Assembly (NCBI RefSeq): GCF_000368565.1
Contig: NZ_KB849549.1
Coordinates: 372,001 to 436,000 of the forward strand
Direction of reading: 5' to 3'
Length of the DNA: 64,000 nucleotides
Origin: Acinetobacter gerneri DSM 14967 = CIP 107464 = MTCC 9824
GTDB taxonomy: Bacteria > Pseudomonadota > Gammaproteobacteria > Pseudomonadales > Moraxellaceae
Below, in pieces: positions 43,482-52,922 of the stretch; position 1 is the first letter of the stretch, and every line of letters begins with the position of its first letter. The position numbers and the translations under genes are program-made. The notes under the pieces were generated by a model. That model saw only the letters and a program-made list of their open reading frames with translations. It ran no database searches and was not told where the DNA came from.

Positions 43482-44672
43482 TTATGAACTCTTTTTCAAA
43501 GGATTAAATATCGCTGCAAATGTATCAATAATTTTTTTCGTATTCTCTGGTAAAATAACCTTCAACTCTTTTCTATCATAATAAGAAGACAGCGTTTTGA
43601 CATAAGCATGCCCTACTGCTTCTGTTAAAGCTATTGCTGTAGTGGCTGATATAGCTCCTCCAACTAAAGTTCCCGCTCCAGGAATAAATTTTAATAAATT
43701 AGATACTACAGCTTTACCAACCTGTGCTAATGCAGTTACCCCTAAAATACCTGCAGCAATAGCTGCACTATTTTTTAGATCTTCATCTAATTCAAATTCA
43801 GAATTAATTGTATAAATCAATGTTGATTGAATAGCCGCAATAATTGGAGCATCAGATCCTGGTATTGGACTAGCACCAGCAGTACCTGCTGCTGCTGAAG
43901 CTATATGAATTTTCGTACTACATGAGTCTAAGATCGCAGCTAGCTTTTTTTCAGCATTCACTGCTTGGGCTTTATCAAATGCATTTTTTGCATTTCTACT
44001 ACCTTCAGGAAAAGCCATTTCAGTAAGTTCAAATAAAATATCCAATCCTGATACAGGGAATGTGGCTGGCCCCATTTCATAAGATACTGAATTTACCCTT
44101 GCGTAACGATTTTTAATTGCAGTGCTACATCCATTCGAATCAAAAATATTCTTTGCTTCTTCGACAAAAACATCACCACTTTGATACTGTGTTTGCGTAA
44201 AAACAACAATTACTGGAATATTGTATTCAGAAACAAGTTGAACTAACTCTATTTCTCTTTCTTCAATTCTTTTAGAAGTTTCCTTAATACATAACCATGC
44301 TATATGTGGTAGTCCATCTACAGATTTAGTTGAAATGGCCTCTGCTTTTGCATTATCTAAAGCATTTCTTAAATCAGCCAATGTACTTTGGTAATCGGCG
44401 GCTTCTATCCCTTTTGTGTCCCAAAGAATTAAACCTTTATCCTCATAAACAAATTTTTCTAAATGTTGTGTTTGAGGAACTCCATCACCTGTTTTTGCAA
44501 TATCAATTCCAAAAAAACTATTAACGAGAGAACTTTTACCAACACCTGATGCTCCCATCAATAAAATATTGATTTTTTCCTTTCTATCAAAAATATTTTT
44601 CTTTGCTTTTTCAGTATCAAACTCACCTGTTTTCGCATCAAAAGACCCGTCTAAATATTCTAAATATTTCAT
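43482..44672 (-). CDS. GTPase with hydrophobic C-terminal domain (DUF697-like)
   Basis: This 396-residue protein has an Era/MMR_HSR1-type G domain. The P-loop is GASGVGKSS (40-48), switch II is WDTKGIE (D85), and TQTQ (159-162) stands where NKxD is expected. The second half has glycine- and alanine-rich hydrophobic segments (about 255-350: SAAIAAGILGVTALAQVG; FIPGAGTLVGGAISATTAIAL), like the DUF697 membrane-associated GTPases. The protein may bind membranes and remodel them or sense stress. It is a lone gene in the variable block between dapB and dnaJ. Function unknown. Confidence 0.82.
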   Translation of the reverse strand: MKYLEYLDGSFDAKTGEFDTEKAKKNIFDRKEKINILLMGASGVGKSSLVNSFFGIDIAKTGDGVPQTQHLEKFVYEDKGLILWDTKGIEAADYQSTLADLRNALDNAKAEAISTKSVDGLPHIAWLCIKETSKRIEEREIELVQLVSEYNIPVIVVFTQTQYQSGDVFVEEAKNIFDSNGCSTAIKNRYARVNSVSYEMGPATFPVSGLDILFELTEMAFPEGSRNAKNAFDKAQAVNAEKKLAAILDSCSTKIHIASAAAGTAGASPIPGSDAPIIAAIQSTLIYTINSEFELDEDLKNSAAIAAGILGVTALAQVGKAVVSNLLKFIPGAGTLVGGAISATTAIALTEAVGHAYVKTLSSYYDRKELKVILPENTKKIIDTFAAIFNPLKKSS

Positions 44673-45009
44673 TTATTTTCCCAAACGTTAGCAATTATAA
44701 ATAAGTATCTTATTTATATAACATTATATTTGTTTTTTAAATACTCTATTCCCATTTCTCTGTTTCTCTAATTATTCAGTCCATATCGTATTTCAGATAA
44801 ACAAGCCACAAGATTTTCACGTCTTGCTCCTTGTTCGTGTCCACGATATCATAAAGTAAATTGGTGCTTATTTAAGCGATTCTTAAACAACTGTTATAGA
44901 TCGTGCGTGAGTCGCCAATCTCATTTATTATATTTTAAATCATGTGGTTACTTTTAAAAAACACTGCAATATTTTATACAAAATCAATAATTTATTTTGA
45001 GAATTAACA
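44673..45009. other. Intergenic, divergent promoters only
   Basis: This 337-base gap between the minus-strand GTPase gene and the plus-strand SIMPL gene must hold both promoters. I see no small gene, repeat or distinct operator. Confidence 0.35.
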
Positions 45010-45768
45010 ATGGAAAATAAAGCCATCACCTCTAAATCCCTATGGGTCTTTGCCCTCATTCTCAGCTTAGGATTTATTCTTTCTGCCGTAGTCATGGGCT
45101 ATGCACTAAAACAGTTTAACCAATCAAATAATGCTGTAACAGTAAAAGGTTTGGCTGAGAAACCCATTCAAGCGGATTCTGCACGTTGGGAAATCAGTTT
45201 ACAAACCAGCCGATACTCAAATAGTGTCACTGAGGCTTATCAACTACTCGATCAAGAAATGAAAAGCATGCAAAACTTTTTTGTGCAGCATGGCTTTAAA
45301 GCTTCAGATTTGCAAATGGGCAATAAAAAATCAGATCCTTATTATGAAGAAGTACAAAATACTGAAGGGAAGACAACACGTGAATTTAGAGGTTATGTCG
45401 CAAAACAATCTTTTGTCGTGAGCAGCCGTGATATTAAGAAAATAGAAAAAACTGCAAAAGATGCATATTTGATGGATGAAAAAGGTCTTTCGATTGATGA
45501 AAAACCAGAATATCTCGTTTCGAACTTAGAAGAAATCAAAATGTCTTTGATCGCCAATGCCACCCAAAATGCGCATAGCCGTGCCAATGAGTTTGCCAAA
45601 GTTGGTGGTGTTAAAGTTGGAAGCATGCGTTCGGCAAGTCAGGGTGCATTTTATATCCTGCCTGAAAGCGGTTCGGATGATGACAGTGACTATGGCGGTG
45701 CTTATGACAAATCAACGATCAATAAAATTGCTAGAGTCGTGGTCACCATCAATTATGCGATTGACTAA
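45010..45768 (+). CDS. SIMPL-domain protein (DUF541), membrane-anchored
   Basis: This 252-residue protein has one N-terminal membrane helix (about 10-33) and a periplasmic SIMPL/DUF541 domain. Landmarks are AVTVKGLAEKPIQADSARWEISL at the start and KVGGVKVGSMRSASQGAFYILP plus VVVTINYAI at the end. Members form large oligomeric rings; some are linked to oxidative-stress tolerance. The gene is convergent with dnaJ and shares its terminator. Confidence 0.87.
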   Translation: MENKAITSKSLWVFALILSLGFILSAVVMGYALKQFNQSNNAVTVKGLAEKPIQADSARWEISLQTSRYSNSVTEAYQLLDQEMKSMQNFFVQHGFKASDLQMGNKKSDPYYEEVQNTEGKTTREFRGYVAKQSFVVSSRDIKKIEKTAKDAYLMDEKGLSIDEKPEYLVSNLEEIKMSLIANATQNAHSRANEFAKVGGVKVGSMRSASQGAFYILPESGSDDDSDYGGAYDKSTINKIARVVVTINYAID

Positions 45769-45807
45769 GCGCTGTTACTTTTGACTCTACATATAAGCAG
45801 CCAACAA

Positions 45808-45841
45808 AAAGCCCACCTCAATTTTGAGGTGGGCTTTCTTT
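45808..45841. terminator. Bidirectional terminator between SIMPL gene and dnaJ
   Basis: A 13-bp perfect stem AAAGCCCACCTCA/TGAGGTGGGCTTT (45808-45820 with 45825-45837) with a 4-base loop serves both convergent genes. Confidence 0.9.
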
Positions 45842-45863
45842 GATTTATTCTTTGATCTTTATT

Positions 45864-46985
45864 TTAGTCAAATAAGCGATCAAAGAACGATTTTTTCTTC
45901 GGAGATGATTTATTGTCATCGCCTTCCATAGTCGCTTGGAGTTCTTTTAGAAGTTCACGTTGACGACTGGTTAAATTCACTGGTGTTTCAATCACAATAC
46001 GGCAGAGCAAATCACCTTGCATGCTGCTACGTACTGGTTTTACCCCTTTTCCGCGTAAACGGAATAATTTACCTGTTTGAGTTCCTTCTGGAACTTTCAA
46101 ACTCACTCGACCATCTAAAGTCGGGATTTCCAATTCTTTACCCAATGCTGCATCAGCAATGCTTACAGGGACATCCATATAGAGGTCTGCACCATCACGT
46201 TGGAAGATTTCGTGTTCACGAACCACCACTTCAACGTACAAGTCGCCAGACTGACCACCACGGATCGCTTCACCTTTACCAGTTAAACGAACGCGATCGC
46301 CATTGTCCACACCAGCAGGAATCGTCACTTCTAAAGTTTGCTGACGATCAGCTACACCAGAGCCATGACAGGTATGACATGGATTCTTGATGATTTTGCC
46401 TTGTCCACGACAAGTGCTACAGGTTTGCTGAACTGAGAAGAAACCTTGTTGCATACGTACTTGACCAGCACCATTACACGTTTTACAGGTTTCAACATCA
46501 TTTGGATTTTTTGAGCCCTTACCATCACATGTTTCACATGGGGCAGGTGCTGTAAATGTAATGGTTTTCTTGATGCCTTTAACAGCTTCTTCAAGTGTCA
46601 ATTCCATTACATAGCGTAAATCTGAGCCACGGCGTTGACGTTGTTGACCACCACGACCGCCGCCACCAAAAGCACCACCGAAAATATCACCGAACTGGCT
46701 AAAAATGTCTTCAGCGCTAAAGCCGCCGAAACCACCGCCTGCTCCACCACCAAAACCACCTTCAAACGCATTGTGTCCCATACGGTCATACATGCTACGT
46801 TTTTCGGCATCAGAAAGTACTTCATAAGCTTCGGCAGCTTCTTTGAACTTATCCTCAGCTTCGGCATTATCTGGGTTACGGTCTGGATGATATTTCATCG
46901 CCAATTTACGGTAGGCTTTTTTGATTTCATCATCGTTTGCAGTTTTAGATACACCTAAAACTTCATAATAATCTCGTTTAGCCAT
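45864..46985 (-). CDS. dnaJ: Chaperone protein DnaJ
   Basis: DnaJ stimulates the DnaK ATPase and holds unfolded clients. The 373-residue protein has the J domain (about 5-66) with HPD in KYHPDRNPD, and a Gly/Phe-rich linker (about 75-115). The zinc domain has four CxxCxGxG repeats (CETCDGKG, CKTCNGAG, CSTCRGQG, CHTCHGSG), and the C-terminal client domains end in a charged tail. dnaK does not precede it here and dapB does not directly follow it, unlike the common gammaproteobacterial order. Confidence 0.97.
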   Translation of the reverse strand: MAKRDYYEVLGVSKTANDDEIKKAYRKLAMKYHPDRNPDNAEAEDKFKEAAEAYEVLSDAEKRSMYDRMGHNAFEGGFGGGAGGGFGGFSAEDIFSQFGDIFGGAFGGGGRGGQQRQRRGSDLRYVMELTLEEAVKGIKKTITFTAPAPCETCDGKGSKNPNDVETCKTCNGAGQVRMQQGFFSVQQTCSTCRGQGKIIKNPCHTCHGSGVADRQQTLEVTIPAGVDNGDRVRLTGKGEAIRGGQSGDLYVEVVVREHEIFQRDGADLYMDVPVSIADAALGKELEIPTLDGRVSLKVPEGTQTGKLFRLRGKGVKPVRSSMQGDLLCRIVIETPVNLTSRQRELLKELQATMEGDDNKSSPKKKSFFDRLFD

Positions 46986-47091
46986 AACTGGCGCTACTCC
47001 ACACGGAATTCGATAAAACTTCTTAGTACGGGAGTAAATTGGGGATGTTCCCTCGTTTTACAAGGGAAGAAATGAAAAAAATATGAAATAA

Positions 47092-47502
47092 TTAAAATAC
47101 AGCTTTCTTTTTCATATATTTAGAGAAGCCTTGTAACCATGTATTGAGTAAAAATAACCAAGCAACACATGAAAATATAACGCCAGCAACCGTACATGCT
47201 TTGACCCAAAGTGCGCTATCCCAATAAAAGAAAATTAAAGGAATGAACCACAATGCAGCAAAGGCAGCCAAAATCAGGAAAATAATTACGTTACGCATCA
47301 CCCATAATGCTTGGGCGTGTATCCACACTTCCGCATTATCTACATGAGCAACTTTACGTGCGAACCAGTACGCTATAATTGCACTTATGACTGTAAATAA
47401 TGCAAGAAACATAAAAACATAAGAGCATGTCATATAGCGACGATGCTTTTCAATATTGTCTTGCCCCATGGGTGCTGTAACCTCAATTTGTTGCACATTC
47501 AC
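47092..47502 (-). CDS. Four-helix membrane protein, unknown
   Basis: This 136-residue protein has four predicted membrane helices (about 27-48, 67-84, 86-104 and 105-122) and a basic C-terminus (KYMKKKAVF). The layout resembles small DUF4870/Tic20-like proteins, but I cannot confirm the family. It lies upstream of dnaJ on the same strand with a gap of 106 bases. Function unknown. Confidence 0.7.
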   Translation of the reverse strand: MNVQQIEVTAPMGQDNIEKHRRYMTCSYVFMFLALFTVISAIIAYWFARKVAHVDNAEVWIHAQALWVMRNVIIFLILAAFAALWFIPLIFFYWDSALWVKACTVAGVIFSCVAWLFLLNTWLQGFSKYMKKKAVF

Positions 47503-47604
47503 TTAATTATTTATGCAACAAAATTTGCTGTGTTATTTTCTGTAAAACATTAGGTGCTACTATATTGAATTTTTCAATATTTCGCACCTAGTATTCACAA
47601 AAAA

Positions 47605-50600
47605 TTATCGATAATTTGATGTTTTTTGTACTTTAAACCATGTTGCATAGAGCGCAGGAAGAAAAAATAACGTTAACATCGTCGCAAAAATTAGGCCTCC
47701 CATGATCGCAACAGCCATTGGACCAAAAAATATACTGCGTGAAAGTGGGATCATTGCCAGAACTGCAGCAAGTGCAGTCAGTATAATCGGTCTAAATCTT
47801 CGCACTGTAGCATCTAAAATTGCAGTCCACGGATCATGTCCTGCTTGGATGTCTTGTTCGATTTGATCAATCAAAATAAGTGAGTTACGCATGATCATGC
47901 CCGAAAGTGCAATTGTGCCGAGCATCGCCACAAAGCCAAAGGGTTTATTGAAAATAAGCAAAAAGAATACAACACCAATCAATCCAAGTGGCGCAGTCAA
48001 AAAGACGATAAATGTCCGTGACATACTTTTGAGCTGAATCATCAGTAAGGTCAGTACCACTGCTAAGAACAATGGCATGCCAGCATTGACAGACGTCTGC
48101 CCTTTGGCTGATTCCTCAACCGCACCGCCCACTTCGATCAAATAGCCATTCGGCAATTCAGCACGAAGTTGTTCTATCGTATCTGACATTTCATTGACCA
48201 CTGTCGCAGGTTGCAATGATGTTTTGATATCTGCACGAACCGTAATCGTTGGTAAGCGATTGCGATCCCAGATCACTCCATCTTCAAACTTATATTGAAT
48301 CTTGGCAATTTGAGCCAGTGGCACGCTTGTACCATGACTGGTCGGCACAGCCAAACTCGCCAAAGATTCAACATTGAGTCGCTCGGCTTTTTCACCACGC
48401 AATCGTATATCAATCAATTCACGTTTTTCTCGATATTGATCTATTGCAACACCGCTGATTGAACTATTTAAAAAGTTTGATAAATCTGTACTGGTCACGC
48501 CCATTTGTCGGGCACGATCTTGATCGATTTGCAATGAAATAATTTTACTCGGCTCTCCCCAATCCAAATGAACATTGGTGGTGTTTGGATTTTCACTCAA
48601 AGATTTTTCAAGACGCATCGCCCATTGGCGCACTGTATTTAAATCTTCGCCAGATACTCGGTACTGCAATGGATAACCTACAGGTGGACCATTTTCTAGC
48701 AAAGCCACTCGAGTTCGAACATTTGGCAATAATTTACGGATTTCTTGATCCAGAGATTTTCGGATCTCATCACGATCATCTAGTGAAGAAGCCAATACCA
48801 CAAACTGTGCAAAACTGGCTTGTGGCAATTGTTGATCAAGTGGTAAATAAAAACGTGGTGAACCTGTACCAACATAGGCAACGTAGTTATCAATGCCTTT
48901 TTGTTTTGCCAAAAACTGTTCTACTTTTTTTACCGCTTGCTCAGTTGCGGTCAATGACGCTCCTTCTTCAAGCTTGAGATCAACCAAGATTTCCGCACGA
49001 TTTGAAGGTGGGAAAAATTGTTGTGGAACAAATTTGAACATTGCCACAGAAATCAGAAAAATGACGACTGTAAAAGCAATCACCGATTTTCGATAGGTCA
49101 CACAAAAATTTACTACTCGACGAAAGCTTTGGTAAAACTTAGTCTGATAAGGATCAAAATGTTCACCTTCGTGATGTACCACAGCTTCAGGTTCAGGCTG
49201 TTTTCTTAGTTTTGCCCAAAGACGGGCATACCACGGCGCGCGCGCCACCATTTTCGTAAAATCTGGCAATAATTTATCGCCCAGATAGGGCACAAAAAGT
49301 ACTGCAGCAAACCACGATACAACCAATGCCAATGTGACGACTTCAAAAATTGAACGGGTATATTCACCTGTACTCGATGCTGCTGTCGCAATCGGTAAAA
49401 AGCCTGCTGCAGTAATCAATGTTCCCGTGAGCATGGGAAATGCCGTCGTTTTCCAAGCAAAGCCCGCTGCTTCTAGCCTGCTATAGCCCTGCTCCATTTT
49501 GATTGCCATCATTTCTATGGCAATAATGGCATCATCGACCAATAGCCCAAGTGCCAGAATCAGCGCACCTAAGGAAATTTTGTGCAGTCCAACATCGAAC
49601 AGATTCATCCCTGCAAAAGTCATGGCTAAAACCAATGGGATCGAAAATGCGACCACCAAACCCGTTCTAAAACCGAGCGAGAAAAAGCTCACCAAAAGCA
49701 CAATAATTACCGCTTCTGCCAGTACTTTGACGAATTCATGAATACTGCGTTGCACCGCCACAGGTTGATCAGAAACTTTTTCTAGCTTCATTCCAAGCGG
49801 AAGGCTTTTTTGTAATTGGGTAAATGTCGTCTCTAGATTTTTACCGAGTGCAATAATATCGCCACCTTTACGCATCGCGACTGCGATACCAATACCATTT
49901 TCGCCCTTAAAGCGCATACGAGGCTGTGCAGGTTCACTAAAGCCACGATAGATCTCTGCAACATCACCGAGTTGTATGGTTTTATTTCCAACCAATAACG
50001 GCATTTTTTTAAGATCATCAATGTTATTTAACTCGCCACTGACTCGCACTTGTATACGATCAGTATGCGTTTCAAAAAAGCCTGCACTATTGACGGCATT
50101 TTGATTTTTCAAAGCTTGTTGAATATCGGTGATTGGAATGCCTAGCTGGGCTGCTTTGGTATTGGATAACTCTATCCAAATCTTTTGATCTTGTAGTCCA
50201 ATCAATTCAACTTTGGCGACATCAGGTACACGTTGCAGTTGTAACTGCAAACGGTCAGCATATTCTTTCATGACGCCATAATCGAAATCCTGCCCCGTGA
50301 GCACATAGATATTGCCAAAGGTATCGCCAAATTCATCATTAAAAAATGGCCCCTGTACTCCAGCAGGCAAGGTTTGCTGAATATCGGCAACCTTTTTCCT
50401 GACCTGATACCACGCATCAGGGATCTGACTGGATTTGAGCGAATCTCTGGCAACAAACATCACCATAGACTCACCCGGACGAGAATAGGCCATAATTCGG
50501 TCATACAAACCCGTCGTCATCAATTGCTTTTCGATTTTATCGGTGACCTGCAACGAGACTTCTTCTGCGGTTGCCCCTGGCCAATAGGTCTGTACCACCA

Positions 50601-50751
50601 TCACTTTAAACGTAAACGGCGGATCTTCACTTTGGGAAAGTTTTGAATAAGAATAGATCCCGACGATGCCGAGCAAAATCATAAAATAAAGGATTAAACC
50701 CTTATTTCTGAGTGCCCATTCAGATAAGTTAAAACTCTTCCATTGATTCAT
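47605..50751 (-). CDS. RND efflux pump inner-membrane transporter (HAE1)
   Basis: This 1048-residue RND permease has twelve membrane helices and two large periplasmic loops. LILALGLLVDDAIIAIE in helix 4 holds the proton-relay Asp pair. GLILYFMILLGIVGIYSYSKL and the MVVQTYWPGATAEEVSLQVTDKIE opening resemble the TriC/MexK/VmeF-like branch. It works with the adaptor encoded just upstream, whose stop overlaps its ATG (ATGA). No outer-membrane channel gene is present, so it must borrow a TolC-like protein. Control by the divergent TetR gene is likely. Substrates cannot be read from sequence. Confidence 0.93.
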   Translation of the reverse strand: MNQWKSFNLSEWALRNKGLILYFMILLGIVGIYSYSKLSQSEDPPFTFKVMVVQTYWPGATAEEVSLQVTDKIEKQLMTTGLYDRIMAYSRPGESMVMFVARDSLKSSQIPDAWYQVRKKVADIQQTLPAGVQGPFFNDEFGDTFGNIYVLTGQDFDYGVMKEYADRLQLQLQRVPDVAKVELIGLQDQKIWIELSNTKAAQLGIPITDIQQALKNQNAVNSAGFFETHTDRIQVRVSGELNNIDDLKKMPLLVGNKTIQLGDVAEIYRGFSEPAQPRMRFKGENGIGIAVAMRKGGDIIALGKNLETTFTQLQKSLPLGMKLEKVSDQPVAVQRSIHEFVKVLAEAVIIVLLVSFFSLGFRTGLVVAFSIPLVLAMTFAGMNLFDVGLHKISLGALILALGLLVDDAIIAIEMMAIKMEQGYSRLEAAGFAWKTTAFPMLTGTLITAAGFLPIATAASSTGEYTRSIFEVVTLALVVSWFAAVLFVPYLGDKLLPDFTKMVARAPWYARLWAKLRKQPEPEAVVHHEGEHFDPYQTKFYQSFRRVVNFCVTYRKSVIAFTVVIFLISVAMFKFVPQQFFPPSNRAEILVDLKLEEGASLTATEQAVKKVEQFLAKQKGIDNYVAYVGTGSPRFYLPLDQQLPQASFAQFVVLASSLDDRDEIRKSLDQEIRKLLPNVRTRVALLENGPPVGYPLQYRVSGEDLNTVRQWAMRLEKSLSENPNTTNVHLDWGEPSKIISLQIDQDRARQMGVTSTDLSNFLNSSISGVAIDQYREKRELIDIRLRGEKAERLNVESLASLAVPTSHGTSVPLAQIAKIQYKFEDGVIWDRNRLPTITVRADIKTSLQPATVVNEMSDTIEQLRAELPNGYLIEVGGAVEESAKGQTSVNAGMPLFLAVVLTLLMIQLKSMSRTFIVFLTAPLGLIGVVFFLLIFNKPFGFVAMLGTIALSGMIMRNSLILIDQIEQDIQAGHDPWTAILDATVRRFRPIILTALAAVLAMIPLSRSIFFGPMAVAIMGGLIFATMLTLFFLPALYATWFKVQKTSNYR

Positions 50752-51893
50752 GATGTTGCTCCTGTTTGAACAACAGGGTTGGAATGAGCTGTATTTACGA
50801 CATTTTTAGGGATGCTCACCGCTCGATTTTCTCGATCTACAGGCTGAATTTTTTGTTTTTCCCGAAGTAAATGTACACCACCAACGACCACCCAATCAGA
50901 TGCATTTAGACCACTTAAAATCGTCGCTTGATCACGTCCATAGCTTGCGACATTGACCTGTACTTTGCGGATCGTATGATCTGGATTGACCACCCAAACA
51001 AAAGCTTGTTGATGATTTGCCGATAAACTTGCTAAAGGCACGCTCAAGGTATTGTTGATATTTTGATTGAAAAATACCCGGGCACTTTGTCCCAATTGGA
51101 TCAAAGACTGCCCTTCTTTTAAAGCAACTTTGACGCTAAAAGTACGTGATTGATCAGCTGATGGAGAGATTTCACGGACAAAAGCGGCAAATTTATCCTG
51201 CGGTTTGGACCACAAGGTTACCCATGCATTTTGCCCAACTTTGATCTCCGAAATCGCCTGCTCAGGTACACCAATCACCACTTCACGATCACCATCAATC
51301 GCCAGTTTATAAGCCGCCTGTCCTGCCGAAATCACCTGCCCGATCTCAATGTCTCGCTCAGTAATCACGCCATTTTTATTGGCAATCAGTTGGTTATACG
51401 TCGTTTGATTGGCACTCACACGATAATTGGCTTGCGCTTGTTTTAAACTCGCCTGTGCAGCTTCATATTGATTTTTAACAGAATCATATTGTGATCGGCT
51501 AACGGCATTGATCGGTAATAATTGCTGAAAACGTTTTAACTCATCCCCTGCTAGCTTTGCAGCAGATTGCGCACTTTCCAGTTGAGCCTGAGCCGAGTTG
51601 CGCTGTAACTCAGCATCTTTAACATCGAGTTTGGCGAGCACCTGCCCAACTTTGACCCGATCTCCAACATCGACAAAACGTTCGGTAATCTGCCCTGCCA
51701 CACGAAATGCCAAAGCGGTTTGTTGTCTTGCTTGCACATCACCAGCATAACTTTTTTGCTCATTATGTGAGGATGTAGGCTCAGTCACCATCACAAAAGG
51801 AATGTCCTCGACTTCAGCTTTTTTTTGACTACATCCGATGAGGCTTAAGCTGCAGATGACCATCATAATCAGGGGCAAATTTACGTTTATCAT
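50748..51893 (-). CDS. RND efflux periplasmic adaptor lipoprotein (MFP)
   Basis: This 381-residue adaptor has a lipoprotein signal (LIGC), a lipoyl-like half (GDVQARQQTALAFRVAGQITERFVDVGDRVKVGQVLAKLD), a coiled-coil hairpin (about 85-150) and beta-barrel and membrane-proximal domains. It links the RND permease to an outer-membrane channel. I start it at the ATG at 51893, with AAGAG upstream; a GTG 36 bases earlier is an alternative that would spoil the signal peptide. It overlaps the permease gene by four bases. Confidence 0.92.
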   Translation of the reverse strand: MINVNLPLIMMVICSLSLIGCSQKKAEVEDIPFVMVTEPTSSHNEQKSYAGDVQARQQTALAFRVAGQITERFVDVGDRVKVGQVLAKLDVKDAELQRNSAQAQLESAQSAAKLAGDELKRFQQLLPINAVSRSQYDSVKNQYEAAQASLKQAQANYRVSANQTTYNQLIANKNGVITERDIEIGQVISAGQAAYKLAIDGDREVVIGVPEQAISEIKVGQNAWVTLWSKPQDKFAAFVREISPSADQSRTFSVKVALKEGQSLIQLGQSARVFFNQNINNTLSVPLASLSANHQQAFVWVVNPDHTIRKVQVNVASYGRDQATILSGLNASDWVVVGGVHLLREKQKIQPVDRENRAVSIPKNVVNTAHSNPVVQTGATS

Positions 51894-51959
51894 GCAAATA
51901 CTCTTATTCGTAAGTGTTTTTTCAGGCACAATGATGGAACTGAATCGTGATCAAATTTT

Positions 51960-51987
51960 AATTAATATACCGCAGGGTACATTAATT
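51960..51987. promoter_or_regulatory. Palindromic operator between TetR and RND genes
   Basis: A 28-base palindrome has arms AATTAATATACC and GGTACATTAATT (11 of 12 positions complementary) around a 4-base centre. It lies in the divergent region, 66 bases before the adaptor start and 49 before the tetR start. Its size and symmetry suit binding by one or two TetR dimers, so the regulator likely represses both directions. Confidence 0.7.
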
Positions 51988-52036
51988 AAGAAAGATAACA
52001 GAAGTAAATGGCTTTAAAAACATTTTTGGAAAATTT

Positions 52037-52669
52037 TTGGATAGTTTTGTGCAAAATACAGCAGGTCGTCCGAAGGACTTAGAAAAACGCAAAGATATTT
52101 TAGAAGCTGCCAAAAGCTTATTTTTAAAATATGGCTATCATGGTTCGAGCATGAATCAGATTGCCAAAGAAGCAGGCGTCACCAAACTTACCGTATATAA
52201 CCATTTTCAAGACAAAGAAAATTTATTTAGTTGTGCGATCGAAGATACCTGTGAAAATACCATTTCTGCCGATGGCTTGCAGTTGTCTGCTGACAGTGAT
52301 TTTGAACAAGAATTATATCGCGCCTCAGAATTGGCGCTCAATGTCATCAACCTCCCTGAAGCGATCAAACTCGAATATTTATTATTGGAATTGGCTGCGG
52401 AAAATAATCCTTTGGCGATCAAGTTTTACAATGCTTCACACCAAAGAATGTGCCTAATCTGGTCTGATTTTTTTCAAAAAGCAGCGCAGTTTGGTTTTAT
52501 TCGTGCTGATGATCCTGAAAAGCAGACCCAACTTTTGTTGTCGCTCCTCTTGGGTGCTAGACATCATGAAATCTTGTTGGGCATTGGTCAGATACCCACA
52601 AAAAGCGAGCAAAAACAGATTATCCTTGAAAGTATTGAACTATTTCTTTTGAAATATAGTGTCAAATAA
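52037..52669 (+). CDS. TetR/AcrR-family regulator of the RND pump
   Basis: This 210-residue protein has the TetR helix-turn-helix at about 20-65 (RKDILEAAKSLFLKYGYHGSSMNQIAKEAGVTKLTVYNHFQDKENLF) and a helical ligand domain. It is divergent from the RND operon with a long palindrome between, the classical repressor layout. The start is a TTG preceded by GGAA; a GTG twelve bases downstream is another option. Confidence 0.9.
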   Translation: MDSFVQNTAGRPKDLEKRKDILEAAKSLFLKYGYHGSSMNQIAKEAGVTKLTVYNHFQDKENLFSCAIEDTCENTISADGLQLSADSDFEQELYRASELALNVINLPEAIKLEYLLLELAAENNPLAIKFYNASHQRMCLIWSDFFQKAAQFGFIRADDPEKQTQLLLSLLLGARHHEILLGIGQIPTKSEQKQIILESIELFLLKYSVK

Positions 52670-52922
52670 CAGTATTGAAATTCTAAATAATACTCACATC
52701 CCTATCGGCTATAGTGAGATAAATTGTGTATTTTCAGTACTCTAATTTAAATATTTAAAATTTACTTGAGTGCGAAATCGCACAAAGGCTAAGCAAAGCG
52801 TTACATACTATTGTCGTAGTGGTCTTGGCACGAGCATAAATCAGGTTATAGTCAAGAAATCTGTGAATAGCTCTTTACCCAGAGAATACAACAGCTCCCA
52901 AATAAAAATGGAGAATGAAAAA

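Noticed and set aside
52770..52922. N-terminal extension of ppc
   Set aside because: The extra 51 codons overlap the promoter region; the ATG at 52923 with GGAG upstream matches the family start.
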